Below are positions 17,174-27,400 of a DNA stretch of 39,129 nt, in pieces. Made by a program: the position numbers and the translations under genes. This DNA comes from CAZTZY01 sp964617765 (GTDB taxonomy: Bacteria; Pseudomonadota; Gammaproteobacteria; Pseudomonadales; DT-91): the NCBI GenBank assembly GCA_964617765.1, contig CAZTZY010000015.1, forward strand, positions 1 to 39,129, in the 5' to 3' direction. Positions within the stretch are counted from its first letter, which is position 1, and each line of letters opens with the position of its first letter. The notes under the pieces are model-generated. The model had not been told where the DNA came from. It worked only from the letters and a program-made list of their open reading frames with translations, and ran no database searches.

Positions 17174-18055
17174 CTAATGCACGGAATGGGAGTCGGATTC
17201 ATCATCAGGCTCTTTTTTTTTATGCTGTTCTTTTATATAAGAAGCGTAGAGCGCAACCCCGGCATAATTCATTTCGACTGAACCCTGCCAGGGCAGCAAG
17301 TGATAGTTCTCATGGCGGGCATAATCCACAAACGGATATTTGATGATTTCAAAATAGGGCGAATAATCAAACAGGCTGGGTACCGTTAATTTGGCATTCC
17401 GGCGATAAAGTTGCACATTATTATGCTCATCCAGTTTCACCAGCGGCAAAATCGGGAACTGGACAAAACCAAATGCCTCGGCGATCAGGGTAGAGCAAAC
17501 TGTTTTAGTCACGGCACCTGTATTGGTGTTGAATAAAGAGGAGCGCCAACGGCGTGGCATGATCCACCACGGAAATAAAAATCGCGCCAAATCGAGAATC
17601 TGCCGTACATCATAATCATAACCCACACGGCTGGCGGCATAACGAATAACATCTTTCGCATCATTAGGTAGTAACCCTTTAGGCCGGCAAATACGGATAT
17701 GTTCTTTATTATAGGCAGAAATAGGGCGTATCACCGTACCCAATCCCAGTTCACTCTCAATCATCAGCTGCTCATCATCCGAACCAATATAAAAGCTGGC
17801 AATTAATTCACGCAATCGCGGGTCTTCAATCTCTCGAATCCGGCCAATATATAAAACGGCATGTGACCAGGGACTTTGGGTAATGATCTTAATGACATCA
17901 CTCACACGGGAACGCCCTTCAATCAATAACACATCACAGGGTTTTATTTCCTCACAAATATGGCCAAAATGACTTAATGGCACATCACTGACAGGCCTTT
18001 TGTAATTAAGCCAGGCAAAAACAGGTTTAAGTAGAAAATCCAGATTTAAAGCCAT
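17174..18055 (-). CDS. YiiX-like permuted papain-fold (NlpC/P60 superfamily) protein
   Basis: Predicted Cys hydrolase of the permuted NlpC/P60 (YiiX/YaeF) type; its substrate is not known, and members of the fold act on peptidoglycan peptides or lipids. From ATG 18055 it has 293 residues. The pattern expected for the circularly permuted fold is present: DVLLIEG near the start, SPWSHAVLYIG with the catalytic His, and later TKTVCSTLIAEAFG with the Cys. No signal peptide is evident. The C-terminal tail is highly charged (KKKEPDDESDSHS). It lies back to back with the DUF1285 gene, separated by about 80 bp. Confidence 0.7.
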   Translation of the reverse strand: MALNLDFLLKPVFAWLNYKRPVSDVPLSHFGHICEEIKPCDVLLIEGRSRVSDVIKIITQSPWSHAVLYIGRIREIEDPRLRELIASFYIGSDDEQLMIESELGLGTVIRPISAYNKEHIRICRPKGLLPNDAKDVIRYAASRVGYDYDVRQILDLARFLFPWWIMPRRWRSSLFNTNTGAVTKTVCSTLIAEAFGFVQFPILPLVKLDEHNNVQLYRRNAKLTVPSLFDYSPYFEIIKYPFVDYARHENYHLLPWQGSVEMNYAGVALYASYIKEQHKKKEPDDESDSHSVH

Positions 18056-18136
18056 AATCAAAAATCTGCAGTAAATAGTGATACCCTGATTAAAGTGTAG
18101 ACGTATTTAACAAAAACAATTGAGACACTCACCAAC

Positions 18137-18694
18137 ATGTCACTCGATATCCAGCAAATTCTCGACAGTCTGCAAAACAACAGCGGCCCAAAACTGCCGC
18201 CAGTACACTTATGGCACCCTGAAAGAGAAGGTGTGATTGATATACACATTGATGAACAAATGCGCTGGACGCACGAAGGCGGCCATTTCGAGCGACATTC
18301 CATACAACGACTGCTTTCCACATTATTGCGTAAGGAAGGCGATCATTATTTTTTGGTAACACCACAGGAAAAACTCAAAATCAGCGTTGCCGATGTGCCG
18401 TTTGAAATCATTAACATGACTAACAATGAAACAGACCCGGGAGAAAAAATCCTCATAACCAATAATGACGATCTCATTCGGTTAAATGAAACCAGCCAAT
18501 GGGAACTGCGCGAGTATCAAGGCAACCTGATACCTTATGTCGAAGTGCGGAATAATCTCTGGGCGCGCATCAGTCGGCCCGTTTACTACCAGATGATTGC
18601 AGAAGCGGAACCTGAATCGCAGGGTGAGCGGGAAATGATCAACCTGGTCAGCAAGGGTAAAAAATTTATACTTGGTACACTGGAAGAAAAGTAA
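18137..18694 (+). CDS. DUF1285 family protein
   Basis: Conserved protein of unknown function. The 185 residues match the DUF1285 pattern as I know it: PPVHLWHPEREGVIDIHI near residue 21, an HFERHSIQRLLSTLLRKEGDHYFLVTPQEKLKI core and PYVEVRNNLWARISRPVYY in the second half. No signal peptide or membrane segment, so probably cytoplasmic. It is divergently transcribed from the YiiX-like gene and convergent with the phosphatase gene. No function is offered. Confidence 0.75.
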   Translation: MSLDIQQILDSLQNNSGPKLPPVHLWHPEREGVIDIHIDEQMRWTHEGGHFERHSIQRLLSTLLRKEGDHYFLVTPQEKLKISVADVPFEIINMTNNETDPGEKILITNNDDLIRLNETSQWELREYQGNLIPYVEVRNNLWARISRPVYYQMIAEAEPESQGEREMINLVSKGKKFILGTLEEK

Positions 18695-18754
18695 TCCGTC
18701 TTTTCCAAAAATTGGCTGGTATTGGCCAATGGCCAATTACATGGTTAAAACAAC

Positions 18755-19246
18755 CTAAAATCCATGTTTGGCGCGAATATGCGCCAGCAAACCCGCACAC
18801 GCTTCCTCAATCACCTTGATAATCGGGAAAAACTTCTCTGCACCCTCGTGGTAAGGATCCGGTATTTGCGTTTCACCCATATTATCCGCGTGATACTGCA
18901 TCAATAACTTGATCTCTCCGGCAAAATCAGCGGGTTGCCAGGCGGTAATACTCATCATATTCTTGCGATCCATCGGAATAATGAAATCAAAATTCACATA
19001 ATCATCCTTGTGAATCTGCCGAGCAATCTGCTCCTCAATGTTATAACCAAAATGGCTGGTCGCATGAATGGCGCGCTTATCCGGGCTTTTACCCACATTA
19101 AACGGCGCAGTACCACAAGAATCGATAACGAATTTATCCGTCAAACCGGCCGCATCCACCTGATGCTGGAAAATACCCTGGGCACTGGGCGAACGACAAA
19201 TATTGCCCAGACACACAAACAAAACCCCGATTTTATCCTGATGCAT
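18755..19246 (-). CDS. Low-molecular-weight protein-tyrosine phosphatase
   Basis: Removes phosphate from phosphotyrosine (or a small substrate) through a cysteinyl-phosphate. Starting at ATG 19246 gives 163 residues with the P-loop CLGNICRS at the usual place: nucleophile Cys12 and Arg18 (CX5R), and the general acid Asp130 in PDPYHEGAEKFF. An upstream in-frame start at 19300 would add 18 residues before the family N terminus and is unlikely. No tyrosine kinase (Wzc/Etk) or exopolysaccharide genes are adjacent, so a housekeeping role is as likely as capsule control. Confidence 0.92.
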   Translation of the reverse strand: MHQDKIGVLFVCLGNICRSPSAQGIFQHQVDAAGLTDKFVIDSCGTAPFNVGKSPDKRAIHATSHFGYNIEEQIARQIHKDDYVNFDFIIPMDRKNMMSITAWQPADFAGEIKLLMQYHADNMGETQIPDPYHEGAEKFFPIIKVIEEACAGLLAHIRAKHGF

Positions 19247-19983
19247 AACACACAGCCTGAAAGTGGTAACGAAAGTAAAAATGCGGCGCAATGATGCCAT
19301 AAGCTAACTGAATAAAGTAATGGCATAAACTTCCATAAAAACACAATAAGTGCATTATAGAAGTCAAATTTCAATTATTTTTAATTATAGATAACATTAA
19401 CTATTTAATGTATCTATATGAATAATAACATAATTATCCTTTTGGTTATTCAAATAAAATGGTTGGAATATCAGAATATACGTAAATACATAGCAGTAAA
19501 AAAGTCGTTTACATTGTTATAAAAGGTTCATGTGGCCATGTCCATGGCGTCAGGCAAATCAGGATAACAGAGCATTAAAGTGCCAATGATGTATGCCAGA
19601 AGGATTTGCTGAAACGGTTTAGCCAACAAGCTGCTGCAGTGAGGCTGAATATCTGGCAACAAGATCTGCCAATATAATTTTAAAATATCAGGAAGAATAA
19701 ATACCTGATGTTCAATAGAACGTATAAGTGAATAAGATAAAATAGCTCAAGGTAAATAAGTTTGAAGGAATAGACGTAAACATAGCCAAATCCCTTAATT
19801 TATAGGTTTTTGGTTAATCGAACTCTACTGCACATCATAACTACATATGCGTATAATATATATTATGTTAAATTGAATATTATCGTTTCTATAGCGGCCA
19901 AGCTTTACTATCATTAGAAACCTGTCTATTTAGATTACCCATTTAGATAACCCCTTTCTTTGAATGACACAGGAATAACCGCA
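19247..19983. other. Long AT-rich intergenic region
   Basis: About 740 bp with no credible coding frame on either strand. The stretch 19340-19500 is almost entirely A and T with short hairpins. A small hairpin ATCAGG (19687-19692)/CCTGAT (19704-19709) lies further on. It separates the phosphatase gene (minus) from the divergent DUF385-TonB receptor operon (plus), so it must contain both promoters; I cannot place them firmly. Confidence 0.6.
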
Positions 19984-20466
19984 ATGGCAAAAGATTATGA
20001 AAAAATGGGCCCCTGGTCCAAGGGCCAGGAAAAGTTTGGCAAATTCATCATCAAGAAAATTGGCAAATGGCAAACCACCGTTTATGAATTAACCGGCGGG
20101 CGCTTATGGAATACTTTCCTGGGTTGCCAGGTTGCCATTCTTACCACTACCGGAGCCAAAACCGGTGAACAACGCAAAACGCCCTTGCTGTATCTGGAAC
20201 AAGGCAACGATGTGGTAATGGTTGCTTCACAAGGAGGTTTTTCGACTGAACCATTCTGGTATAAGAACATTCTTAAAAATCCCAAAGTTCGGGTTCAGAT
20301 AAAAAACCGCAAGCGCACCATGGTTGCCCGTCAGGCTACCGATGCCGAAAAAGAAGCCTTATGGCCAAAACTGGATGCCATTTATGAAGGTTACAAGGAA
20401 TACCGAGCACGTACGCGCGGCATCCGTGTTATCCCGATTGTTATTTTTTCGGAAGTCAGCCAATAA
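19984..20466 (+). CDS. DUF385 / deazaflavin-dependent nitroreductase-family protein
   Basis: Split beta-barrel protein of the family that includes F420-dependent Ddn nitroreductases. The 160 residues contain LTTTGAKTGEQRKTPLLYLEQGNDVVMVASQGG, the family signature where the Gly/Lys/Arg segment contacts the deazaflavin phosphate, and NPKVRVQIKNRKRTMVARQATDAEKE near the end. I prefer ATG 19984 (AGGA at 19971-19974, spacing 9) over the TTG at 19960. The gene heads a tight three-gene run with the unknown protein (3 nt gap) and the TonB receptor. Whether the host makes F420 cannot be seen here; proteobacterial members may use another flavin. Confidence 0.8.
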   Translation: MAKDYEKMGPWSKGQEKFGKFIIKKIGKWQTTVYELTGGRLWNTFLGCQVAILTTTGAKTGEQRKTPLLYLEQGNDVVMVASQGGFSTEPFWYKNILKNPKVRVQIKNRKRTMVARQATDAEKEALWPKLDAIYEGYKEYRARTRGIRVIPIVIFSEVSQ

Positions 20467-20469
20467 TCC

Positions 20470-20835
20470 ATGGATATTGATATTCGGGCATTTAATGTAG
20501 AAGCTGTGCGCCAACTGGCGCAGGCCCTACAACAAGTGCTCGATAGTCGCACCCACAAACGCATTTATCTGGGCGATGAAATCAGGGTTAAAGGTTCCTT
20601 GTCAAAAGCACTCAAATTGCCAGAGATAATTCGCACATTGAACTCACCTCATCATGAGCGTCAAATCAAAGCCCAGGATGCGATTGCCGAATTATGGGCA
20701 ACCTTGTCTCCATCCACACAAGAACATACACTGGAAAAACTGAACTGGTATGAACCTAATGCTCTGGATTGGGAAGATCCACGCTCAAACCGACGCCCAT
20801 CATTGGGAGCCTCAAAATCGACAAACCCAGGTTAA
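20470..20835 (+). CDS. Conserved-context hypothetical protein, 121 residues
   Basis: Not recognised. It is a mostly helical soluble protein with no signal peptide, no Cys at all and a polar low-complexity C terminus (SNRRPSLGASKSTNPG). It starts 3 nt after the oxidoreductase stop and ends 2 nt before the TonB receptor ATG, so it is probably translated as part of this operon. Codon use looks like its neighbours. The real C terminus may matter less than the core (residues 1-100). Confidence 0.6.
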   Translation: MDIDIRAFNVEAVRQLAQALQQVLDSRTHKRIYLGDEIRVKGSLSKALKLPEIIRTLNSPHHERQIKAQDAIAELWATLSPSTQEHTLEKLNWYEPNALDWEDPRSNRRPSLGASKSTNPG

Positions 20836-20837
20836 CT

Positions 20838-23081
20838 ATGTCCTTTATAAACAAGCATGTATTTCGGATTACCCTGTTTTGCGGTTCCCCATTTTTAGCA
20901 AGCCATTTGCAAGCTGCAGAGCTTGAAGAAGTCATTGTTGAAGCGCGTGAAATCTCTACCACTTTCAAGACTGAGGCAGTTTCACAATCTACCTTGTCGA
21001 GTGAATGGATAAACGATCTCTATGTCGACACCTTTGAAGAACTTTCATTTTTTGTACCTGGCTTATATGTGCAGGAAGAAAGCGTTACCTCAGCAGCCTA
21101 TGCCGTGCGCGGCATGACCTCCAATAATGAAGAAGCTACCCGTACCCCGCGTGTTAGTGTCTGGATGCACGGCATGGATATCAGCCGTACCCAGGGTGCC
21201 TACACTGCCCTTTACGACATTGAACGTGTTGATGTATTCAAAGGCCCGGTAGGCAGCCTGTTTGCTCGCGGCGGGCAAATTGGTGGTGTCGATATTGTTA
21301 ATCATTTGGCCGAACTGGAAACCTCGGGTGTCTTTACCGCCAGTACTGGCTCTTTTAATGAAGTTAAACTGAATGGCTATTACAACCTGCAATTTACAGA
21401 CAATAATGCCCTGCGAATTGCCGTTTATGATCATCAACGCGATGGCTACATAGAAAACAGCGATGGCACAGATTTGAATTCCGTTGATACGCAAGCTGCA
21501 CGATTAAGCTTTACCCAACTTATTAAAGATACACAAATTGATATTCAAGCCAATATAGAACAAAACTCCCCCCATGCCGTTACCTTCCAAAGCTTTGAAT
21601 TTGCACCCGACAAGCCTTATGAAGAAGCTGATATCAATAATGCCAAAAACCTTAAAATCGACCGCGATATAGCCGATGTGTTTGCCAAGGTTTCACAACA
21701 TTTTAATGATACTTACACAGGAGATATTTCATTCCTGTATCGCGACGTAAAAACAGAAGATATGTTCGATCCCGATGGCACCATTCTCGATCTTGTGGCA
21801 GCCAGTGAAGAAGCCGATTACACCACCTTTGAAACACAACTTAAACTCCATTACTTAAGCGAAGCTTTCGAAAGCACTGTTGGTCTTGGCTATTTTCAGG
21901 AAGATGTCGCCGTGCGCTTTGCTGCCCATATCAATGAACAGCTAGCCATCCGCTTGCCGATCATTCAAACCTTACTGGGAGTTCCGCCACTGCTGATCAG
22001 TAATGATCTGTTTTTACCCGATGGCTCACCCAACCCTTATACCATCATCCCGTTAACCAGCGATCGTTTTGAAGAACAAACTGAACAAGCTGAAAATAGT
22101 AATATCATCCTGTTTACCGACAACACCTACCGTTTCAACGATCAATTCAGCATCAGTTTCGGATTGCGGTTTTCTGCCGAATCCTTACATACAGACATCG
22201 TCACCCCACCCTTTAACGACGGCGGCCAGCTCACCATTACCTCCAGTGAAGGCAACCTGTTTTTACAGCCCGCCTCTGCCAGCATTCCCCGCTCGTCTGC
22301 GAATGATCATGTCAGCGGTATTTCCGGCAGGTTATCACTGAATTATGCCTTTACTGAAACCCTCAGCATATTTGGTACTTATGCGCGCGGACGGCGACCC
22401 GACATATTGAATTACACAGAACAAAGTGTGCTGGAACATCTTGTCGATGAAACCGTCGACTCCTATGAAGCCGGTATGCACCTCGATATTCCAGAATCAC
22501 TGAGTACGATTGATCTATCAGTTTATCAGTATGATTTCCGCCATTTTGCCACATCAAGATCTGGCGTATCGGCCATCACCATATTATCCGATGACAACGC
22601 CAGCGCCTCGGTGAATGGGTTAGAGATTGGCTATAATCAATTATTTGCACATCAATTCCTGTTATTCACCAACCTCACCTACAATGATGCCATGTTTGAT
22701 GAAAGTGCGATTATCACCGGTAACAACCGTTTTCGCTATGCCCCGCTCTGGTCAGGTGCAATATCCCTGAGCAAGGATTTCACCCTATCCAGCGATTGGT
22801 CATCACGATTAACCTGGCAAGAAAGCTTCCAGTCAGAAATCTATTTTGAAGATGATAATGCCTCTAACATGGGACGTAATCGTCAGGGCGGTTATGGCTT
22901 AATGAATATCTATCTTGATTTCAGTTATCGTAAAAACCTTACATTGAATGCGTTTGTTAAAAATGCTGCAGACAAGGAATTCATGATTGATGCTGGCAAC
23001 TTCGGACAATTATTTGGTTTGCCCACCTTTGTGCCAGGCATTGGCCGTCTTGTAGGTGCAGGCGCCAGTTATAGTTTCTAG
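20838..23081 (+). CDS. TonB-dependent outer-membrane receptor
   Basis: Outer-membrane beta-barrel importer powered by TonB/ExbBD. I start at ATG 20838 (747 residues), which gives a signal peptide MSFINKHVFRITLFCGSPFL followed by AshLQA|AE cleavage near residue 27; the upstream ATG at 20769 lies inside the previous gene. A TonB-box-like EEVIVEAR follows the cleavage site, then the plug domain (about 40-155: VPGLYVQEES, YAVRGM, IERVDVFKGP, LFARGGQIGGVDIV) and a barrel that ends in aromatic ASYSF. The substrate cannot be told from sequence; no siderophore, B12 or TonB genes are adjacent. Its operon mates are an oxidoreductase and an unknown protein. Confidence 0.92.
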   Translation: MSFINKHVFRITLFCGSPFLASHLQAAELEEVIVEAREISTTFKTEAVSQSTLSSEWINDLYVDTFEELSFFVPGLYVQEESVTSAAYAVRGMTSNNEEATRTPRVSVWMHGMDISRTQGAYTALYDIERVDVFKGPVGSLFARGGQIGGVDIVNHLAELETSGVFTASTGSFNEVKLNGYYNLQFTDNNALRIAVYDHQRDGYIENSDGTDLNSVDTQAARLSFTQLIKDTQIDIQANIEQNSPHAVTFQSFEFAPDKPYEEADINNAKNLKIDRDIADVFAKVSQHFNDTYTGDISFLYRDVKTEDMFDPDGTILDLVAASEEADYTTFETQLKLHYLSEAFESTVGLGYFQEDVAVRFAAHINEQLAIRLPIIQTLLGVPPLLISNDLFLPDGSPNPYTIIPLTSDRFEEQTEQAENSNIILFTDNTYRFNDQFSISFGLRFSAESLHTDIVTPPFNDGGQLTITSSEGNLFLQPASASIPRSSANDHVSGISGRLSLNYAFTETLSIFGTYARGRRPDILNYTEQSVLEHLVDETVDSYEAGMHLDIPESLSTIDLSVYQYDFRHFATSRSGVSAITILSDDNASASVNGLEIGYNQLFAHQFLLFTNLTYNDAMFDESAIITGNNRFRYAPLWSGAISLSKDFTLSSDWSSRLTWQESFQSEIYFEDDNASNMGRNRQGGYGLMNIYLDFSYRKNLTLNAFVKNAADKEFMIDAGNFGQLFGLPTFVPGIGRLVGAGASYSF

Positions 23082-23098
23082 TAAAAAAATCACAACTG

Positions 23099-23124
23099 AG
23101 AGACGTAGCATGCTACGTCTCTAC
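23099..23124 (-). repeat. GTAG-tagged perfect palindrome (GAGACGT type)
   Basis: A 24-bp perfect palindrome (23099-23122) centred on GCATGC, AGAGACGTAGCA and its complement, followed by AC so that the minus strand reads GTAG at the end. It sits between the convergent TonB receptor and alkB genes and could act as a two-way terminator. The same sequence with TT in place of TA occurs at 31499-31526. Confidence 0.8.
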
Positions 23125-23154
23125 AATAGCAAGTAGCCATCCCCAAATTTACAA

Positions 23155-23805
23155 TCACATGGCTTTCCTGAAGGTTAAATTCATCCGGCAATTTCCCAAT
23201 AACTCATGTTTTCCATGTTCCAGTGGCATTACACCATGAAAACGCAAACGGTCTTCCCTGCCCCACACTAATACGTCACCATGGTATAACGGCAATCGTT
23301 GCGTTTTATCACTGCGCTGCATGCCTCCCAGCAGGAATATGGCGGGCAAGCCTAACGAAATAGATACTATGGGTGCAGAAAAATCGCGTTCGTCTTTATC
23401 CTGATGCAAGGACATTTTTGCGCCAGGCGCATAGTGATTGATCAAGCAGGCATCGGGTAAAAAACCGGAATAGCCTGCTTCATGGGCTGCGGCCTGGGCC
23501 ACTTGCATGAATACGGCAGGCAAGGATGGCCAGGGTTGGAGGGTTTCTGGATCAGTGCGGGTATAACAGTAACCGGAACGATCAGACACCCAGCCCCATT
23601 CGCCGCAACAACTTATGGTCACTGACATGGGTTTACCACCAGGCGTCTCCATTTTCCGCAACGGTGCCTGCACGAATACCGTATCCAGTGCTTCTAACAA
23701 TTCTGCTGAAACGAAGCTGGCAAAATGCCGCAATAAAAAGGTACCTGCCGAGAGTTGTTGTGTCTGCGGTTGTTCATCGCTGCTATCGAACAGGTCGTAG
23801 GTCAT
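23155..23805 (-). CDS. alkB: AlkB-type DNA/RNA oxidative demethylase
   Basis: Fe(II)/2-oxoglutarate dioxygenase that removes 1-methyladenine and 3-methylcytosine lesions. The 216 residues follow E. coli AlkB: INHYAPGAKMSLHQDKDERD supplies the iron ligands His134 and Asp136, the third ligand His190 lies in RLRFHGVMPL, and Arg207 and Arg213 in NCRMNLTFRKAM match the 2-oxoglutarate and Asp contacts. Substrate-side residues SVTISCCGEWGW resemble the E. coli MTNCGHLGW region. The ATG overlaps the mocA stop by 4 bp, so it is translated from the xdhC-DUF748-mocA-alkB message and not next to ada as in E. coli. Confidence 0.94.
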   Translation of the reverse strand: MTYDLFDSSDEQPQTQQLSAGTFLLRHFASFVSAELLEALDTVFVQAPLRKMETPGGKPMSVTISCCGEWGWVSDRSGYCYTRTDPETLQPWPSLPAVFMQVAQAAAHEAGYSGFLPDACLINHYAPGAKMSLHQDKDERDFSAPIVSISLGLPAIFLLGGMQRSDKTQRLPLYHGDVLVWGREDRLRFHGVMPLEHGKHELLGNCRMNLTFRKAM

Positions 23806-24419
23806 ACAGAAAAATCGCGCTGTGCCTGTTGCCAGTCATCGGGTGTATCAATATCGATGATGACACCCTTATCATCGACATCCACCAAAAGCACATTCGC
23901 GGCATATTGCATCAGCACCTGGCGGGCGCCGACATCACCTTGCAGTTGCTGTAATTCAGTAAAATAATCGCTGCCAAAAATCACCGGATGACCGCGCTGG
24001 CCTTGATAAACCGGTGCAATAATGCGGTCTTCTTTGGCCAGAGCCATTAACTGGCGAATGGTGTGGGGATGAATATAAGGCATATCAGCGAGAAAAATCA
24101 TCGCCGCATCAATCGGTAATCCCGAGGCTAGCAACGTCTTGGTCGCCAAGACAATGCTCTGCCCTACGCCGTCTTCCGGGCATGCATTCCAGCAATAGTT
24201 AATGCGGGCATCGTGTTGAAAATCTCCCAATAGACTGTCGAGATGATCCTGGTCAGCCGTTTTTAATACACACAACAGAGTAATATCATTAATGGCATCG
24301 GTTGCTGCCAGAATATTTTTTAACACCGAGGGCAAGGTGAAAGCGCGTTTATCAGCGCCAAAACGCGTGCTGTTGCCTGAAGCCAATATCACAATGTGTA
24401 CAAAGCAAGGTGAATTCAT
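23802..24419 (-). CDS. mocA: MocA-like nucleotidyltransferase (molybdenum cofactor cytidylyltransferase)
   Basis: Expected to transfer CMP from CTP to molybdopterin to make the dinucleotide cofactor (MCD) used by xanthine-oxidase-family enzymes. The 205 residues have the nucleotide-binding LASGNSTRFGADKRA (12-26; Ser replaces Ala in the usual LAAGxSxRxG), FLADMPYI (metal-binding Asp), GQRGHPVIFG and GDVGARQVL, and end IDIDTPDDW. It starts 9 bp after the DUF748 stop. xdhC two genes upstream and iorAB further up support a Moco role. MobA (GMP transfer) is less likely because of this context. Confidence 0.85.
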   Translation of the reverse strand: MNSPCFVHIVILASGNSTRFGADKRAFTLPSVLKNILAATDAINDITLLCVLKTADQDHLDSLLGDFQHDARINYCWNACPEDGVGQSIVLATKTLLASGLPIDAAMIFLADMPYIHPHTIRQLMALAKEDRIIAPVYQGQRGHPVIFGSDYFTELQQLQGDVGARQVLMQYAANVLLVDVDDKGVIIDIDTPDDWQQAQRDFSV

Positions 24420-24428
24420 GATGAAAGG

Positions 24429-27400
24429 CTATCGTGAATCCAGAATCAACTGGGTGATCAATGATTGTTCAGCAGTATCGGCCTTGGTACTTAACACAAA
24501 TATTCTTTCAGCACCCACCTTATATTTTTCTACCAATAACGCTTTCACTTCTCGCGCCCTTTCGATAGCCAGGTCATCAATATCATCGGCTGTTACCGGC
24601 ATGCCATTGGTCAGTTCCTGCCATGCCTGTTGATAGGCCAGTTGTTTTATTTGCACAGCATTTTGTGGCGTTTTTTCTGGCAGGGTTTGCGCATAGTGTT
24701 CTTCCAGATTGCTGATTAATTTTACCTGTTGGGTTTTGTAAAGGGCCGTTACTGCCTGATACGTTTTTGTATTTGTTGCAGGATTCGCCGCCGGTAAAAA
24801 TTCACTTTCAGGAATACCGGAATCGGCTTCTAACGTTTCCAGTAGAATTTTCTGCTGCAATGCAGGAATATCCTTTTCAGGTAATGCATTGCCCTGAATG
24901 TTTAATTGTAATAAGTCACGTTTATGCAAGATCATGGCCACCGCTTTCAATTTTTGTTCGGTAGCCGGGTTAATCACATCACTACCTTCATCAAATACCA
25001 GATTCTGAATACTGTGTTCTTTACGCTTGAACAGGTTTTTGAAAAATTTGAATGGCGCAGAAGCCACCTTTTTTAACGTATCTTTAAAGGCGGTATAAAT
25101 AATCTCACCCACATCAAATTGCGGATCATTGATATTACCATTTACCTTGAAACCCAGATCAATCAGGCCATTTTCATCCTGCAATAACGCAATCGCCAGC
25201 TTCACCGGTACATTAATAATCTTGTCGCTTTTTACCTTATCACCCAACGTCAGCTGGCTGATAATGATGCGGTTTTCGCCCTGGATTTTTTCATTCACCA
25301 GACGGTAATGCAGATCAACTGATATTTGCCCCTTGTTAATCACATAACCGGCATACACACCGGAATACGGGGTAAACGTAGTCAGGTCGATATTTTTAAA
25401 ATTCACCTGCATATTCAGTTGTGGTTTTTCACTGAGCACATTAAAAGTACCGGCAATATTGGCCGGCGCATATCGATTTACCTTGCCTTGTAAATGCACC
25501 GTTGCCTGCACATCGGCACTGGAAGACATCTGTTTGATTTCACCATTCAGTTGTTTAAGCACCAGGCGAAAACTGGGCGACAGTGATAAATCTGAAAAGC
25601 CCATTTCGCCGTCATGGATTTTTACCGAATCAATATCAAACTGAAACGGTTTTTCGCCTTCTACCACCAGCATATTAGTGGCGGGTGATTCCGGGTTAAT
25701 TACTGAATCAGTATTTTGCTCAGTATCATGCTGAGCGGTTTCAGACAAAGTGGTTTCAGGCAAGGCGGTTTCAGGCAAGGCAGTTTCAGACAAGGCGGTT
25801 TCAGACAAGGCGGTTTCAGACAAGGCGGTTTCAGACAAGCCAGATGCCGTTTGCGCAACAATCTGAACAACAGGCTCAACAGCTTTTGTATTTTCGATCA
25901 ATAAATCCTGCACATTCGAAGTGCCATCGGCATTGATAATAAAACGCCCATAGGATTTATCCACCGTTACATCAGCGATATGCAAGGTATTATCCTTGCT
26001 GCTGAAATGGAGTTGATCCATCGCCAGCCTTTCCCACGCTAACAATTTCTTCTTGCTATTCTTTTTACGCACATTCAAATCGAGAATATCCACATTGCCT
26101 TTAGCATCGAGAGTGAATTTATCTTTTGCTGCAATCAGTAAATCCAGTTTCGCATTCAGGCTGCCCTTTTTAATGTCGACGGTAGCCTGTTCATCCACAT
26201 AAGGCTGCAATATTTTTAACGGCAATTGCGTCAATGTCGCTTTGGCTTCAGCACTCATGGTTTCGCGTTTGATTGTCGCAACAATGTCCAAAGCCGCAGG
26301 TCTATCTACACCCTCTGCCGCTATCACCATAGTTAATTGCATGGGGAAAGTATTTTTTTCATCAAGCGGTTTAATATCCTGCACTGCCATATTGACCGGG
26401 AATAACTGAATATCTAACGGCGTGGCTAATTGCTCATTACGCACATGTATATGATGGTTAATGATATTGGCAGCGGCGATACTCACATTCCATGGCTTGC
26501 TGGAAGCTCTGGCAGATTTTTTAGAGGTAGCCATTTTAACCAGTGGCTGCTCCTGAATGATGCTATCTGCGAGCAGTTGCAGGTTAAGTTTGCCCTGTTT
26601 ATCCAGCACCACATCGCTTTGGCCATCCTGCAATTCTACACTGGCAATATTCACCTGTTGCTGCAGTGCATTGATGGCAATATTGTTGATAGCCAGCGTG
26701 GGGAAAAACACCACTGGCGAACCGAGTTTTTTATCGGCACTGTCACGGCTAACGGTATCGTTAATGGCGATATCGTGTAACCGGATGCTGTCAATGGATA
26801 GTTGTTGTTCGGGATACGTCATCGCAATGCCGGTAACATTTAGCCTGGAAATCTCCAGCACAGCAGCATCCTGCGGCTGTTGTTTCAGCGCGATATGCTG
26901 CAATTCCACACTGCCCTGTTTCAGCGCCACATGAACAGTGTCGGTTAGCGTTGCGATAAAATCGCCCTGCGCATTCACTTGCAATGGTTGTAATTGCAAG
27001 GCATAAGGCAAAAACACCATCGACATAAAGCGCGTTGAATCAAAGCCGCTAATGGCCACTTTGCCACTGATGGACAAGGGTTCCAGCCGAACCACACTGT
27101 CGAGGCGGAAATTACCTTTATGGTCATCATCCATCGCCACACTCAAGGCATTGGCATGAGCGGTATCACGCGTATGGAAATCCTTCAGGCTGATCGACTG
27201 GAAATGCCATTGTTCATGCAGGTGTTTATCGAGCTCTTTATGGCTGAAATCCACCAAGCCGTCTTCAATCTGTAATTGTTGAATCCAGACCGCCGGCAGC
27301 GGTGTGGCCTTGCTGTCATCGGCTGTCGATAAAAAAGTCTGGGCACGGGTCATCACATCGAGCAATTCGGCATGGCCTTGTTTATCGCCGGCAAAAGTGA

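Noticed and set aside
25716..25904. Plus-strand frame encoding a GFRQ-type repeat peptide
   Set aside because: It is the antisense reading of the 15-bp tandem repeat inside the DUF748 gene, with no ribosome-binding site.
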